This document shows positions 1 through 6,042 of a stretch of 7,694 nucleotides of DNA, piece by piece. The position numbers and the translations under genes are program-made. Source of the stretch: an uncultured Oceanospirillaceae bacterium (lineage in GTDB: Bacteria; Pseudomonadota; Gammaproteobacteria; Pseudomonadales; Oceanobacteraceae); the NCBI GenBank assembly GCA_937974825.1, contig CALJVD010000061.1, forward strand, positions 1 to 7,694, written 5' to 3'. The number at the start of each line of letters is the position of its first letter. The first letter of the stretch is position 1. The notes under the pieces are model-generated. The model had not been told where the DNA came from and did not search any database. It saw only the letters and a program-made list of their open reading frames with translations.

Positions 1-11
1 ATGAATTGGGC

Positions 12-17
12 TATACT
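12..17 (+). promoter_or_regulatory. possible -10 box upstream of the DUF2835 gene
   Basis: TATACT matches the sigma70 -10 consensus at five of six positions and lies about 50 nt before the likely ATG of the DUF2835 gene. The matching -35 would fall outside the window, so only half of a promoter can be seen. This is a weak call based on a short motif. Confidence 0.25.
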
Positions 18-65
18 GTTTCAATTACAAGTCTACTCGATAAAAAACAACCGAAAATCATCTTC

Positions 66-287
66 ATGCATCAAATTACTGTTGATTTAGCAATTTCTGC
101 TTTGGACTACCAAAGCTACTATAGTGGTCAAATTAAACAGGTGGTTGCCTATACGGACGACGGCCGCAGGGTACGTTTTCCGGCCAATATACTGCAGCAT
201 GTGGTCAGTCATGAGGGCGTTTACGGTCGTTTTCAAATTAACTTTTCGGATGAAGGTAAATTTTTGTCTATTCAGCGCCTTCTTTGA
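66..287 (+). CDS. DUF2835 family protein (small, function unknown)
   Basis: A 73-residue protein that I recognise as the DUF2835 family, small cytosolic proteins of gammaproteobacteria of about 70 residues with no established function. The family hallmarks are visible: a Tyr-rich segment (SYYSG, residues 17-21), then DDGRRVRFPA (31-40), then HEGVYGRFQI (49-58) and a C-terminal FLSIQRL. There is no signal peptide or membrane segment. I chose the ATG at 66 because it gives the usual family length and starts at the first conserved beta-strand. The frame is open further upstream (a TTG at 6 would add 20 residues), but that stretch is not family-like. No good Shine-Dalgarno precedes the ATG. It reads in the same direction as the ATPase operon 74 nt downstream, but nothing suggests a functional link. 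Confidence 0.8.
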   Translation: MHQITVDLAISALDYQSYYSGQIKQVVAYTDDGRRVRFPANILQHVVSHEGVYGRFQINFSDEGKFLSIQRLL

Positions 288-334
288 TCTTTATCCATAC
301 ATTTCAAGGCAATAAGTGCTAGCTTAAAGACAAA

Positions 335-343
335 TGATATAAA
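335..343 (+). promoter_or_regulatory. candidate extended -10 promoter of the N-ATPase operon
   Basis: TGATATAAA at 335-343 reads as an extended -10 (TGn plus TATAAA, five of six to consensus). No convincing -35 is visible at the expected distance (around 315-320), which is common for extended -10 promoters. Transcription would start near 350, giving a leader of only about 12 nt that still holds the Shine-Dalgarno AGGGA at 351-355. An imperfect palindrome (TAAGTGCTAGCTTA, 313-326) covers the -35 region and could be an operator. This is inference from motifs only; the operon could also be read through from the upstream gene. Confidence 0.4.
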
Positions 344-361
344 GCCTATTAGGGAAACACT

Positions 362-1747
362 ATGCCCGCAGAAGTAATGGCGCAGCTTGGTACAGGAAAA
401 GTAGTAAAGATTCGTGGTGGGGTGGTTGATGTTCATTTTGAAAATGGCTCGCCTAGTATTCAAGAATTGCTTTACGCTGGTGATCTAGCCTTAGAAGTGG
501 CTGCGCTCTTAGATAATAATATTGTCCGTTGTATTACCTTAGCGCCTGTGCGTGGTCTTGGCTTAGGTACTAAGGTCAGAGCTACCGGTGCGCCTATCTC
601 TGTGCCGGTGGGTGATGAAGTACTAGGGCGCATGCTTAATATTTTCGGTGAGCCTATTGATGGCAAACCCAGTCTTTCTTATTTACCAAAGCGTTCTATT
701 CATAGAGCGCCACCGCCCTTACGTGAGCGTGTGGTGCGTGGCACTGTGCTGGAAACCGGCATTAAGGCCATTGATTTACTCTCACCCATTGAACGTGGCG
801 GTAAAACCGGTCTGTTTGGTGGTGCAGGTGTGGGTAAAACCGTATTAATTACCGAGCTAATCAACAACACCGTCAAGCACTACAAGGGTGTGAGTATTTT
901 CTGTGGTATTGGTGAGCGTTCACGCGAAGCCGAAGAGCTCTACCGTGAAATGGGCGAAGCCGGTGTGCGCGATAACACTATTATGCTGTTTGGTCAGATG
1001 AACGAAGCCCCAGGCGTGCGTTTTTTAGTGGGTAAAACTGCGCTTACCATGGCCGAGTACTTTCGTGATGACCTTGGCCAAGACGTTCTGTTACTTATCG
1101 ATAACGTTTTCCGCTTTGTTCAGGCCGGCTCTGAAGTATCGGGTTTGTTAGGGCGTATGCCTTCAAGGGTGGGTTATCAGCCAACTTTGGCCACCGAGCT
1201 TGCCAGCCTGCAAGAGCGTATTACCTCTACCAATAAAGGCGCTATTACTTCTATTCAAGCCGTTTATGTACCCGCCGACGACTTTACTGACCCTGCCGCA
1301 TCGCATATTTTCTCGCATTTATCGGCTTCAGTAGTACTGTCGCGTAAGCGTGCCAGTGAGGGTTTGTACCCGGCCGTAGACCCGTTATCTTCCAACTCAG
1401 TAATGTTAACGCCGGCCATGGTTGGTCAGCGTCATTATGATATTGCCCGTGGGGTGCGCCGTACCTTGGCGGAATACGAAGAGCTGCGCGATATTATTGC
1501 CATGCTTGGTTTAGAAGAGCTTTCTGCCTCAGACCGAGCCGTGGTGGCTCGTGCTCGTCGATTAGAACGTTTCTTAACGCAGCCATTCCATACCACTGAA
1601 ATATTCAGCGGTGTTAAAGGCAGGCGTGTCAGTCTGGCAGAAACATTAGACGGTTTTGAAAGCATCCTTAGTCAAACTGAATTTGATGACGATGAAATGG
1701 ATTACTACATGATTGGTCCTTTATCGGACCTAAAGAAAAGCCAATGA
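362..1747 (+). CDS. atpD: N-ATPase catalytic subunit beta
   Basis: Catalytic beta subunit of the rotary ATPase, which binds and hydrolyses (or makes) ATP in the cytoplasmic alpha3beta3 head. The 461-residue length fits the family. The N-terminal beta-barrel spans about 1-85. The nucleotide domain has the P-loop GGAGVGKT at 153-160 (Lys159, Thr160), the catalytic GER motif at 184-186 with Glu185 as general base and Arg186, and the Walker B strand DVLLLIDN at 241-248 with Asp247. The adenine-pocket Tyr is in YPAVDPL (Tyr336). The lever region usually written DELSEED reads EELSASD (385-391), and the F-type motif DPLDSTSR reads DPLSSNSV, losing the Arg. All catalytic residues are present, so the subunit should be active. 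The ATG has AGGGA six bases upstream. Being first in the operon, before epsilon, is the N-type order; in standard F-type operons beta lies near the end. The stop overlaps atpC by 4 nt. Confidence 0.97.
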   Translation: MPAEVMAQLGTGKVVKIRGGVVDVHFENGSPSIQELLYAGDLALEVAALLDNNIVRCITLAPVRGLGLGTKVRATGAPISVPVGDEVLGRMLNIFGEPIDGKPSLSYLPKRSIHRAPPPLRERVVRGTVLETGIKAIDLLSPIERGGKTGLFGGAGVGKTVLITELINNTVKHYKGVSIFCGIGERSREAEELYREMGEAGVRDNTIMLFGQMNEAPGVRFLVGKTALTMAEYFRDDLGQDVLLLIDNVFRFVQAGSEVSGLLGRMPSRVGYQPTLATELASLQERITSTNKGAITSIQAVYVPADDFTDPAASHIFSHLSASVVLSRKRASEGLYPAVDPLSSNSVMLTPAMVGQRHYDIARGVRRTLAEYEELRDIIAMLGLEELSASDRAVVARARRLERFLTQPFHTTEIFSGVKGRRVSLAETLDGFESILSQTEFDDDEMDYYMIGPLSDLKKSQ

Positions 1748-2148
1748 GTTTAGCTACAAGCATGCAGGTGAATATTCGTTTGCCGCAAAGTTTGCTGTTC
1801 AGTGCCCAAATACTAAAGCTTACCGCTAGTGCTGAAAATGGCAGCTTTGGAATTTGGCCAAACCATACCGATTTTGTCACGGCTTTGGTGCCGTCGGTGT
1901 TGGTGTTAATTGACCAAGATAATAACGAACTGTTTTTTGGTGTCGACGAAGGGCTGTTAGTGAAAGTAGGGCATCAGGTGGATATCGCCGTTAAACGTGC
2001 CATACAAAGTGAAGACCTAAGTTCTTTGCATGAGCTGTTATCGACCAGCTTTCATGAAGTTGATGAACAAGAACGCAGCGCCCGCACCGCTATTTCTAAA
2101 TTAGAACTGGGCATGGTGCGACAAATGAGCGAGCTAAAGAAGCCCTGA
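1744..2148 (+). CDS. atpC: N-ATPase subunit epsilon
   Basis: Epsilon subunit of the central stalk, which binds gamma and the c-ring and in F-type enzymes can inhibit ATP hydrolysis. At 134 residues it has the normal length. The N-terminal beta-sandwich (about 7-87) carries the signature GSFGIWPNHTDFVTAL, the counterpart of GEFGILPGHAPLLTAL in F-type proteins, followed by a strand with GVDEGLLVKV. Residues from about 90 to the end form the helical hairpin, rich in Glu, Ser and Arg. The start is set by an ATGA overlap with the atpD stop, implying translational coupling. An internal ATG at 1762 (Met7) is an alternative that would still keep the whole domain. The stop is followed by a TGATG junction with an 18-codon mini-ORF. 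Confidence 0.93.
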   Translation: MSLATSMQVNIRLPQSLLFSAQILKLTASAENGSFGIWPNHTDFVTALVPSVLVLIDQDNNELFFGVDEGLLVKVGHQVDIAVKRAIQSEDLSSLHELLSTSFHEVDEQERSARTAISKLELGMVRQMSELKKP

Positions 2149-2204
2149 TGGTGAAAGTGGTTATAAAGGGCAGGTTAGGGCGAGTTATAAAGGACTGGGT
2201 ATGA
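2148..2204 (+). other. 18-codon mini-ORF linking atpC and atpQ
   Basis: The atpC stop overlaps an ATG (TGATG at 2146-2150). From it an open frame encodes MVKVVIKGRLGRVIKDWV and ends in a TGA that itself overlaps the atpQ start (ATGA, 2201-2204). It therefore fills the only sizeable gap in the front half of the operon with overlap junctions at both ends. The peptide is basic and matches no family I know. It may be a ribosome-relay frame that keeps atpQ translation coupled to atpC, or it may be chance. It lacks its own strong Shine-Dalgarno. Confidence 0.25.
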
Positions 2205-2207
2205 ACG
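2160..2207 (+). repeat. imperfect 24-bp tandem repeat containing duplicated Shine-Dalgarno
   Basis: GTTATAAAGG occurs at 2160-2169 and again at 2184-2193, exactly 24 bp apart. Similarity continues after the decamer (C, GG and TA are kept), giving two imperfect 24-bp units. Both contain a purine Shine-Dalgarno (AAAGGG at 2165-2170, AAAGGA at 2189-2194). Only the second unit is followed at the right distance by a start codon, the atpQ ATG at 2201; the first has no start at that spacing. The pattern looks like duplication of the atpQ ribosome-binding module followed by decay of the upstream copy. Confidence 0.6.
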
Positions 2208-2491
2208 AAGAAGACGCGATTGAACAGGTGCAAAGAAAAGCCGAGCAGATGCAGAAAACGCGTCAACGCCCAGCTTACAGCCCGTTGCAGGGTTTTAGTG
2301 CCTTTGGTGTGATTGGCTGGTCGGTATCTGTACCCACTGTGCTGGGTGCGGTGGTAGGTAAGTGGCTGAATAATGTTGCGCCTCAGTCTTTTTCTTGGGT
2401 ACTGGCGTTAATGTTGGCCGGTTTGGTTATCGGTATTATTGTTGCCTGGGAATGGGTTGCTAAAAATCAGGATAAAAATGATGAGCATTGA
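2201..2491 (+). CDS. atpQ: N-ATPase accessory membrane protein AtpQ (AtpI/gene 1-like)
   Basis: A 96-residue membrane protein of the AtpI / ATPase gene 1 superfamily, in the place AtpQ holds in N-type operons. Related AtpI proteins assist c-ring assembly, and Mg2+ or Ca2+ transport has been proposed; the role of AtpQ is not settled. Residues 1-30 are charged and cytosolic. Two membrane helices follow, about 32-54 and 64-84. The first carries the superfamily pattern G-x-x-G-W-x4-P-x3-G-x3-G (Gly36, Trp40, Pro45, Gly49, Gly53), then KWL. The tail is hydrophilic. The start is supported by AAAGGA at 2189-2194, six bases upstream. The 3' end overlaps atpR by about 14 nt in a different frame. Confidence 0.88.
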   Translation: MNEEDAIEQVQRKAEQMQKTRQRPAYSPLQGFSAFGVIGWSVSVPTVLGAVVGKWLNNVAPQSFSWVLALMLAGLVIGIIVAWEWVAKNQDKNDEH

Positions 2492-2786
2492 GTTGTTTTC
2501 GTTTGGTACCGGCTTTGCTGTTGGGCTGGTGGTCAGTATTTTATTTTTTGTGGGTTTGGCTTTGGGTATGCGTAAAGCCTTGAATTCGAACACGCCAGCT
2601 ATCTGGTTGCTGCTGAGCTTTTTAATCCGTTCAGCGCTGTTGCTAGCAGTGGCAATGTACTTAATTAACATTGGCGAACCACTTATTACCATTACTGGTT
2701 TTGTGTTGGCTTTCTTTATTGTGCGTTTAATCGCTGTGCGCTTTGCCAAAATTGGTGTGCATAAACATAACGAGCAGGAGTCCTAA
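2478..2786 (+). CDS. atpR: N-ATPase accessory membrane protein AtpR
   Basis: A 102-residue protein with three predicted membrane helices (about 8-31, 41-62 and 67-89), matching the AtpR family found only in N-ATPase operons. AtpR is proposed to interact with the c subunit during rotor assembly, through arginines buried in its helices that could pair with the ion-binding Glu. Candidate arginines here are Arg51 (FLIRSALLL, second helix) and Arg83 and Arg88 (third helix). There is no signal peptide. Tandem ATGs lie at 2478 and 2481; AGGA at 2469-2472 serves either one, so the protein may be one residue shorter. A TTG at 2439 in the same frame is not needed. The gene starts inside the end of atpQ, and its TAA overlaps the atpB ATG (TAATG). 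Confidence 0.88.
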   Translation: MMSIELFSFGTGFAVGLVVSILFFVGLALGMRKALNSNTPAIWLLLSFLIRSALLLAVAMYLINIGEPLITITGFVLAFFIVRLIAVRFAKIGVHKHNEQES

Positions 2787-3472
2787 TGCAATTAACTCCA
2801 GACGATACCATTGTTGCTGTTGTGCTTGGTTTTGAACTGAGTGCGACCATTGTTAACACTTGGATAGTGATGGCGGTGTTAGTGTTTACTTCTTGGTTAG
2901 TCACCAGAAACCTACGCCCAGACGCACCGCCGAGCCGGTGGCGTGGTGCTTTAGAATTTATTGTGAAAACCATCGAAAGCCAAGTGGTGGAGGTCACCGA
3001 ACAAAAAGCGCAACACGTTTTGTACTTTGCCGGCACGCTGTTTTTGTTTATTGCCAGCGCCAATATTTTAGCCATTATCCCCGGGTTTAAATCGCCCACG
3101 GGTTCGTTGTCGACCACGGTTGCTTTAACTATTTCTGTGCTATTGGCTGTACCTTTGTTTGGCATGGCTCGTTTTGGCTTTGGTCATTACTTTAAAAGCT
3201 TGTTTAAACCGTCTTGGTTTATGCTGCCGTTTAATCTTATCGCTGAGTTTTCTAAAGCGGTGTCACTGTCCATTCGTTTGTACGGCAACGTTATGAGTGG
3301 TGCGGTGATTGCTGCCATATTACTGACCATCGCTCCGTTTTTCTTTCCCGTAATAATGCAAATGCTGGGGTTATTAACCGGCTTTATTCAAGCGTACATA
3401 TTCGCCATCTTAGCGCTGGTGTATATTTCTGCTGCCATTACTGAAACACCTAAATCAAAAACAAGGAATTAA
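2786..3472 (+). CDS. atpB: N-ATPase subunit a (ion channel)
   Basis: Membrane subunit a, the stator that provides the two ion half-channels next to the c-ring. It has 228 residues and about five to six hydrophobic segments (23-39, 79-98, 109-127, 170-188 and 195-217 are clearest). The essential stator arginine is Arg164 in the canonical SLSIRLYGNVMSG motif, equivalent to Arg210 of the E. coli protein. Gln202 in GFIQAYIFAIL matches the conserved Gln of the last helix. IPGFKSPTGSLSTT is the usual connecting segment before the next helix. It is shorter than E. coli AtpB (271 residues), with a short N-terminus. The start is set by AGGAG at 2776-2780 and the TAATG overlap with atpR. The key residues are intact. 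Confidence 0.95.
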   Translation: MQLTPDDTIVAVVLGFELSATIVNTWIVMAVLVFTSWLVTRNLRPDAPPSRWRGALEFIVKTIESQVVEVTEQKAQHVLYFAGTLFLFIASANILAIIPGFKSPTGSLSTTVALTISVLLAVPLFGMARFGFGHYFKSLFKPSWFMLPFNLIAEFSKAVSLSIRLYGNVMSGAVIAAILLTIAPFFFPVIMQMLGLLTGFIQAYIFAILALVYISAAITETPKSKTRN

Positions 3473-3473
3473 C

Positions 3474-3752
3474 ATGACTGAATTGGCTCTAATCTCCATT
3501 ATTTCTATTATCACCGCTGGTCTGACTGTCGCCATTGGTTCTTTTGGTGCTGCCTTAGGTGAAGGTCGTGCCGCCGCTGCTGCCATGACAGCCATTGCCC
3601 AGCAACCAGACGCTGCGCCGGTATTATCACGTACCTTGTTTGTGAGCTTGGCGATGGTTGAATCATCAGGTATTTACTGCTTCGTAGTGGCGTTGATTTT
3701 GATATTCGCTAATCCCTTCTGGAATGCCGCCATGGCCGTTGTAGGAGGCTAA
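3474..3752 (+). CDS. atpE: N-ATPase subunit c (rotor ring, two-carboxylate site)
   Basis: The c subunit is a two-helix hairpin that forms the ion-carrying ring. It has 92 residues, with helix 1 at about 5-40 and helix 2 at about 50-82. Glu63 is the ion carrier, followed by Ser64 and Tyr68 in MVESSGIY. This is nearly identical to the Na+ site of the Ilyobacter tartaricus protein (ESTGIY). The position of Ilyobacter Gln32 is Glu30 here (ALGEGR), so there are two carboxylates, as described for the Fusobacterium nucleatum ring. Glycines of the helix 1 GxGxGxG pattern are partly replaced by alanines (GSFGAALGEGRAAAAA), which may favour a larger ring. The polar loop is QQPD rather than RQPE. AAGGA at 3463-3467 supports the ATG, 1 nt after the atpB stop. 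Whether Na+ or H+ is carried cannot be decided from sequence. Confidence 0.95.
   Translation: MTELALISIISIITAGLTVAIGSFGAALGEGRAAAAAMTAIAQQPDAAPVLSRTLFVSLAMVESSGIYCFVVALILIFANPFWNAAMAVVGG
3743..3748 (+). promoter_or_regulatory. perfect Shine-Dalgarno of atpF inside the end of atpE
   Basis: AGGAGG, the full consensus, sits in the last codons of atpE (coding for part of VVGG) with seven bases to the atpF ATG at 3756. It is the strongest ribosome-binding site in the operon. It partly constrains the Gly-Gly end of the c subunit. Confidence 0.7.
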
Positions 3753-3755
3753 ATA

Positions 3756-4523
3756 ATGTCCATAGATTGGATTACCGTTGCCGCACAACTAGCGAACTTC
3801 TTATTGCTGGTGTGGCTCTTAAAACGCTTTTTGTATCGTCCAATTTTAAAAGGCATTGATGCTCGTGAAGCAGAAATTGCCAAACGTTTAGCCGCTGCCA
3901 AAGAAGCAAAAGAAAATGCCGATGCCGAAAAACAACGTTATCAGCAACAATACGCCGACCATTTAATGATACGAGATAACTTGTTAGAGGAAGCGTTAGA
4001 ATCCACCGCCAGCCAGCGTGAACAAATGCTGCAGGCCGGTCGTGACAAACTCGAACAAGAGCAAAAGAATTGGCAGCAGTTTTTTGAACAAGAGCGTTCT
4101 GAGTTTCAGATGAAGCTGCAGTACTCCGGTGCTGAAACTTTGTATGAGCTGGTACGTAAGGCCTTAATGGACTTAGCCGATGAGCAGTTAGAAAACGCCA
4201 TTGCACGCCATTTAATGCGCCGTTTAGAAGGCATGCACAAAGACATAAAAGCCGCCGCAGGTGAAGCCAGTAAGCAGGTTGCTACTGTTACCAGTCATGC
4301 GCCTTTGTCAGATAAAACCCAAGAATACTTACAGCAACAACTGCAAAACTACTTCCCTAATATCAAAGTTGATTTTCTGATAGATACTGAGCAAGCCGTG
4401 GGCGTGGTTTTACAAGTTGCTGGCGCACGTGTGGCTTGGACGTTAGAGACTTATATAGACGAGCTGCAAAGCCAGTTTGCACAGCAATACAAAGCCAATG
4501 TCAGCGCAGGAAGTTTATTATGA
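3756..4523 (+). CDS. atpF: N-ATPase subunit b with C-terminal delta-like domain
   Basis: Peripheral-stalk subunit that anchors the head to subunit a. At 255 residues it is about 100 longer than a standard b subunit (about 156). The order is: one N-terminal membrane helix (about 8-25, ANFLLLVWLLKRFLYRPI, a typical b start), a long charged Gln/Glu/Lys/Ala-rich coiled coil (about 36-120), and a helical linker (120-175). A C-terminal domain at about 178-245 (TSHAPLSDKTQEYL, then GVVLQVAGARVAWTLETYIDEL) resembles the end of F-type delta in layout and motifs (a 'S..PLS' start, then a 'GV.L..G..V.D.S....L..L' finish). This would explain why no atpH gene is present. AGGAGG at 3743-3748 sets the start; the stop overlaps atpA by ATGA. 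The delta relationship is my reading of patterns, not an alignment score. Confidence 0.92.
   Translation: MSIDWITVAAQLANFLLLVWLLKRFLYRPILKGIDAREAEIAKRLAAAKEAKENADAEKQRYQQQYADHLMIRDNLLEEALESTASQREQMLQAGRDKLEQEQKNWQQFFEQERSEFQMKLQYSGAETLYELVRKALMDLADEQLENAIARHLMRRLEGMHKDIKAAAGEASKQVATVTSHAPLSDKTQEYLQQQLQNYFPNIKVDFLIDTEQAVGVVLQVAGARVAWTLETYIDELQSQFAQQYKANVSAGSLL
4508..4513 (+). promoter_or_regulatory. Shine-Dalgarno that fixes the atpA start
   Basis: AGGAAG lies six bases before the ATG at 4520, inside the last codons of atpF. It favours this start over an in-frame ATG at 4436, which would add 28 unconserved residues and overlap atpF by 88 nt. Confidence 0.65.
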
Positions 4524-6022
4524 AACCGGTGGTAACCGACCAAAGCTTTAATGACTGGCTAAAAGGCTTACAGCTACAACCCAGTCCAGACCCATTGCTA
4601 ATAGAAGTAGGCAGAGTGGTCGAGGTTGCAGATGGTGTGGCCGTGGTCAGTGGTTTAGAGCGTGCCTTGGCAGACGAGTTGTTAATTTTTGCCAGTGGCG
4701 TGCATGGTTTGGTATTAGACCTAGAACCGGGGCGCTTGGGCGTTATTTTATTAGGCCCCGGTGAGAAAATTCGTTTAGGTGAAGAAGTTTATCGCAGCCA
4801 AAAAGTGGCCAGTGTGCCGGTGGGTGAAGCTCTTTTAGGGCGTGTCGTCGATGCTTTAGGCAGACCGCTAGATGGTGAAGAGCAGATTGTTACCAGCAAC
4901 CATCGCCCGATTGAGATGGAAGCCCCCAGTATCTTAAACCGTACGCCTATTTATCGTTCATTGGCGACCGGTATTAAAGCCGTTGATGCGGCCATCCCTG
5001 TAGGTTTAGGCCAGCGCCAGCTTATTATTGGCGACCGTCAAACCGGCAAAACCTCGCTTGCTATCGACAGTATGCTTAATCAAAAGCATACCGAAGTGGT
5101 GTGTATTTATTGTGCGATTGGCCAGCGTGGTGATGCCGTCACCAGAGTAGTACAAGCACTGACCGAAGGCGGCATGTTAGAGCGCAGTATCGTTATTAAC
5201 GCTGGTGACGAAGAAGCCCCCGGCCTTGCTTATATTGCCCCTTACGCAGCCATGAGCATGGCAGAATACTTTTCTGCTCAAGGGCGTGATGTACTGGTGG
5301 TAATGGACGACATGACCCACCATGCGCGTGCTTACCGTGAGCTTTCCTTGTTGCTGCACCGTCCACCCGGTCGAGAAGCTTTTCCCGGTGATATCTTCTA
5401 CGTGCACGCCCGCTTATTAGAACGTGCCGGTCAGTTTGGCAAAGACATAGGAGGCGGTTCTATTACTGCCTTGCCAGTGGTTGAAACCGAAGCCGAAAAC
5501 TTGTCGGCTTATATCCCAACCAACCTAATTTCTATCACCGACGGTCAAATTTATTTATCACCTCGCTTGGTTAGAAAAAACCAATTCCCCGCCGTAGACC
5601 TTGGTCTGTCGGTATCGCGTGTCGGTGGTAAAGCCCAAAACAAAGCCATTCGTGCGATTTCAGGTAACTTGCGGGTTACTCTTTCGCAATTTGAGGAGCT
5701 GGAAGACTTTGCCCGCTTTGGTACCCGCTTAGACGACAATACTAAGTCACGCTTAGCCCGTGGTAACGCCGTGCGTACGGCTTTACGCCAAGCAGAGCGT
5801 GACCCCATGCCCTTATTAGAGCAGATGACTGTTTTAATGGCAGCAATGGAAGGCTTGTTCGATAAGTTCGATGACAGCGAAAGCATGCAGGCAATGCAGA
5901 AAATTCGGCTAGCTGCGCACCGACACTTAGATGAGATAGAACAAAGCATACAAGCTAATAAGGCACTCACCGATGAGCAAAAAGCCTTATTAATTCAGGT
6001 CGCTACTGACGCTCTGCTGTAA
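4520..6022 (+). CDS. atpA: N-ATPase subunit alpha
   Basis: Non-catalytic alpha subunit of the alpha3beta3 head; it binds nucleotide and supplies the arginine finger to the neighbouring beta site. With the ATG at 4520 it has 500 residues, normal for the family. The N-terminal barrel is about 25-95 and includes VADGVAVVSGLERA. The P-loop GDRQTGKT is at 171-178 (Lys177, Thr178). The Walker B region DVLVVMDD (257-264) is followed by THHARAYRELSLLLHRPPGR. The arginine finger is Arg367 in LSVSRVGGKAQ. The C-terminal helical domain fills the remaining 110 residues. The first 20 or so residues, which in F-type alpha bind delta, are short and unlike E. coli, as expected if the peripheral stalk end is part of AtpF. 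The start overlaps the atpF stop (ATGA). A 20-nt gap follows before atpG. Confidence 0.97.
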   Translation: MKPVVTDQSFNDWLKGLQLQPSPDPLLIEVGRVVEVADGVAVVSGLERALADELLIFASGVHGLVLDLEPGRLGVILLGPGEKIRLGEEVYRSQKVASVPVGEALLGRVVDALGRPLDGEEQIVTSNHRPIEMEAPSILNRTPIYRSLATGIKAVDAAIPVGLGQRQLIIGDRQTGKTSLAIDSMLNQKHTEVVCIYCAIGQRGDAVTRVVQALTEGGMLERSIVINAGDEEAPGLAYIAPYAAMSMAEYFSAQGRDVLVVMDDMTHHARAYRELSLLLHRPPGREAFPGDIFYVHARLLERAGQFGKDIGGGSITALPVVETEAENLSAYIPTNLISITDGQIYLSPRLVRKNQFPAVDLGLSVSRVGGKAQNKAIRAISGNLRVTLSQFEELEDFARFGTRLDDNTKSRLARGNAVRTALRQAERDPMPLLEQMTVLMAAMEGLFDKFDDSESMQAMQKIRLAAHRHLDEIEQSIQANKALTDEQKALLIQVATDALL

Positions 6023-6042
6023 CCTTTAAAAGTACACAACCT

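Noticed and set aside
6..65. TTG start that would extend the DUF2835 protein by 20 residues
   Set aside because: The added stretch is not family-like, has no Shine-Dalgarno, and overlaps the possible -10 box; the ATG at 66 gives the usual length.
1..90. 29-codon frame from the ATG at position 1
   Set aside because: It is short, at the window edge, has no visible ribosome-binding site and resembles no family.
2716..3165. 149-codon open frame on the - strand opposite atpB
   Set aside because: It lies fully across the well-supported atpR end and atpB, has no recognisable family, and its Thr/Ser/Val-rich composition is that of an antisense shadow.
3772..4206. 144-codon open frame on the - strand opposite atpF
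   Set aside because: It is antisense to the coiled-coil region of AtpF, where repetitive Glu/Gln/Lys codons leave the reverse frame open; no domain is recognisable.
4436..4519. Longer atpA start at ATG 4436
   Set aside because: The extra 28 residues are the atpF end read in another frame; the ATG at 4520 has a good Shine-Dalgarno and an ATGA overlap.
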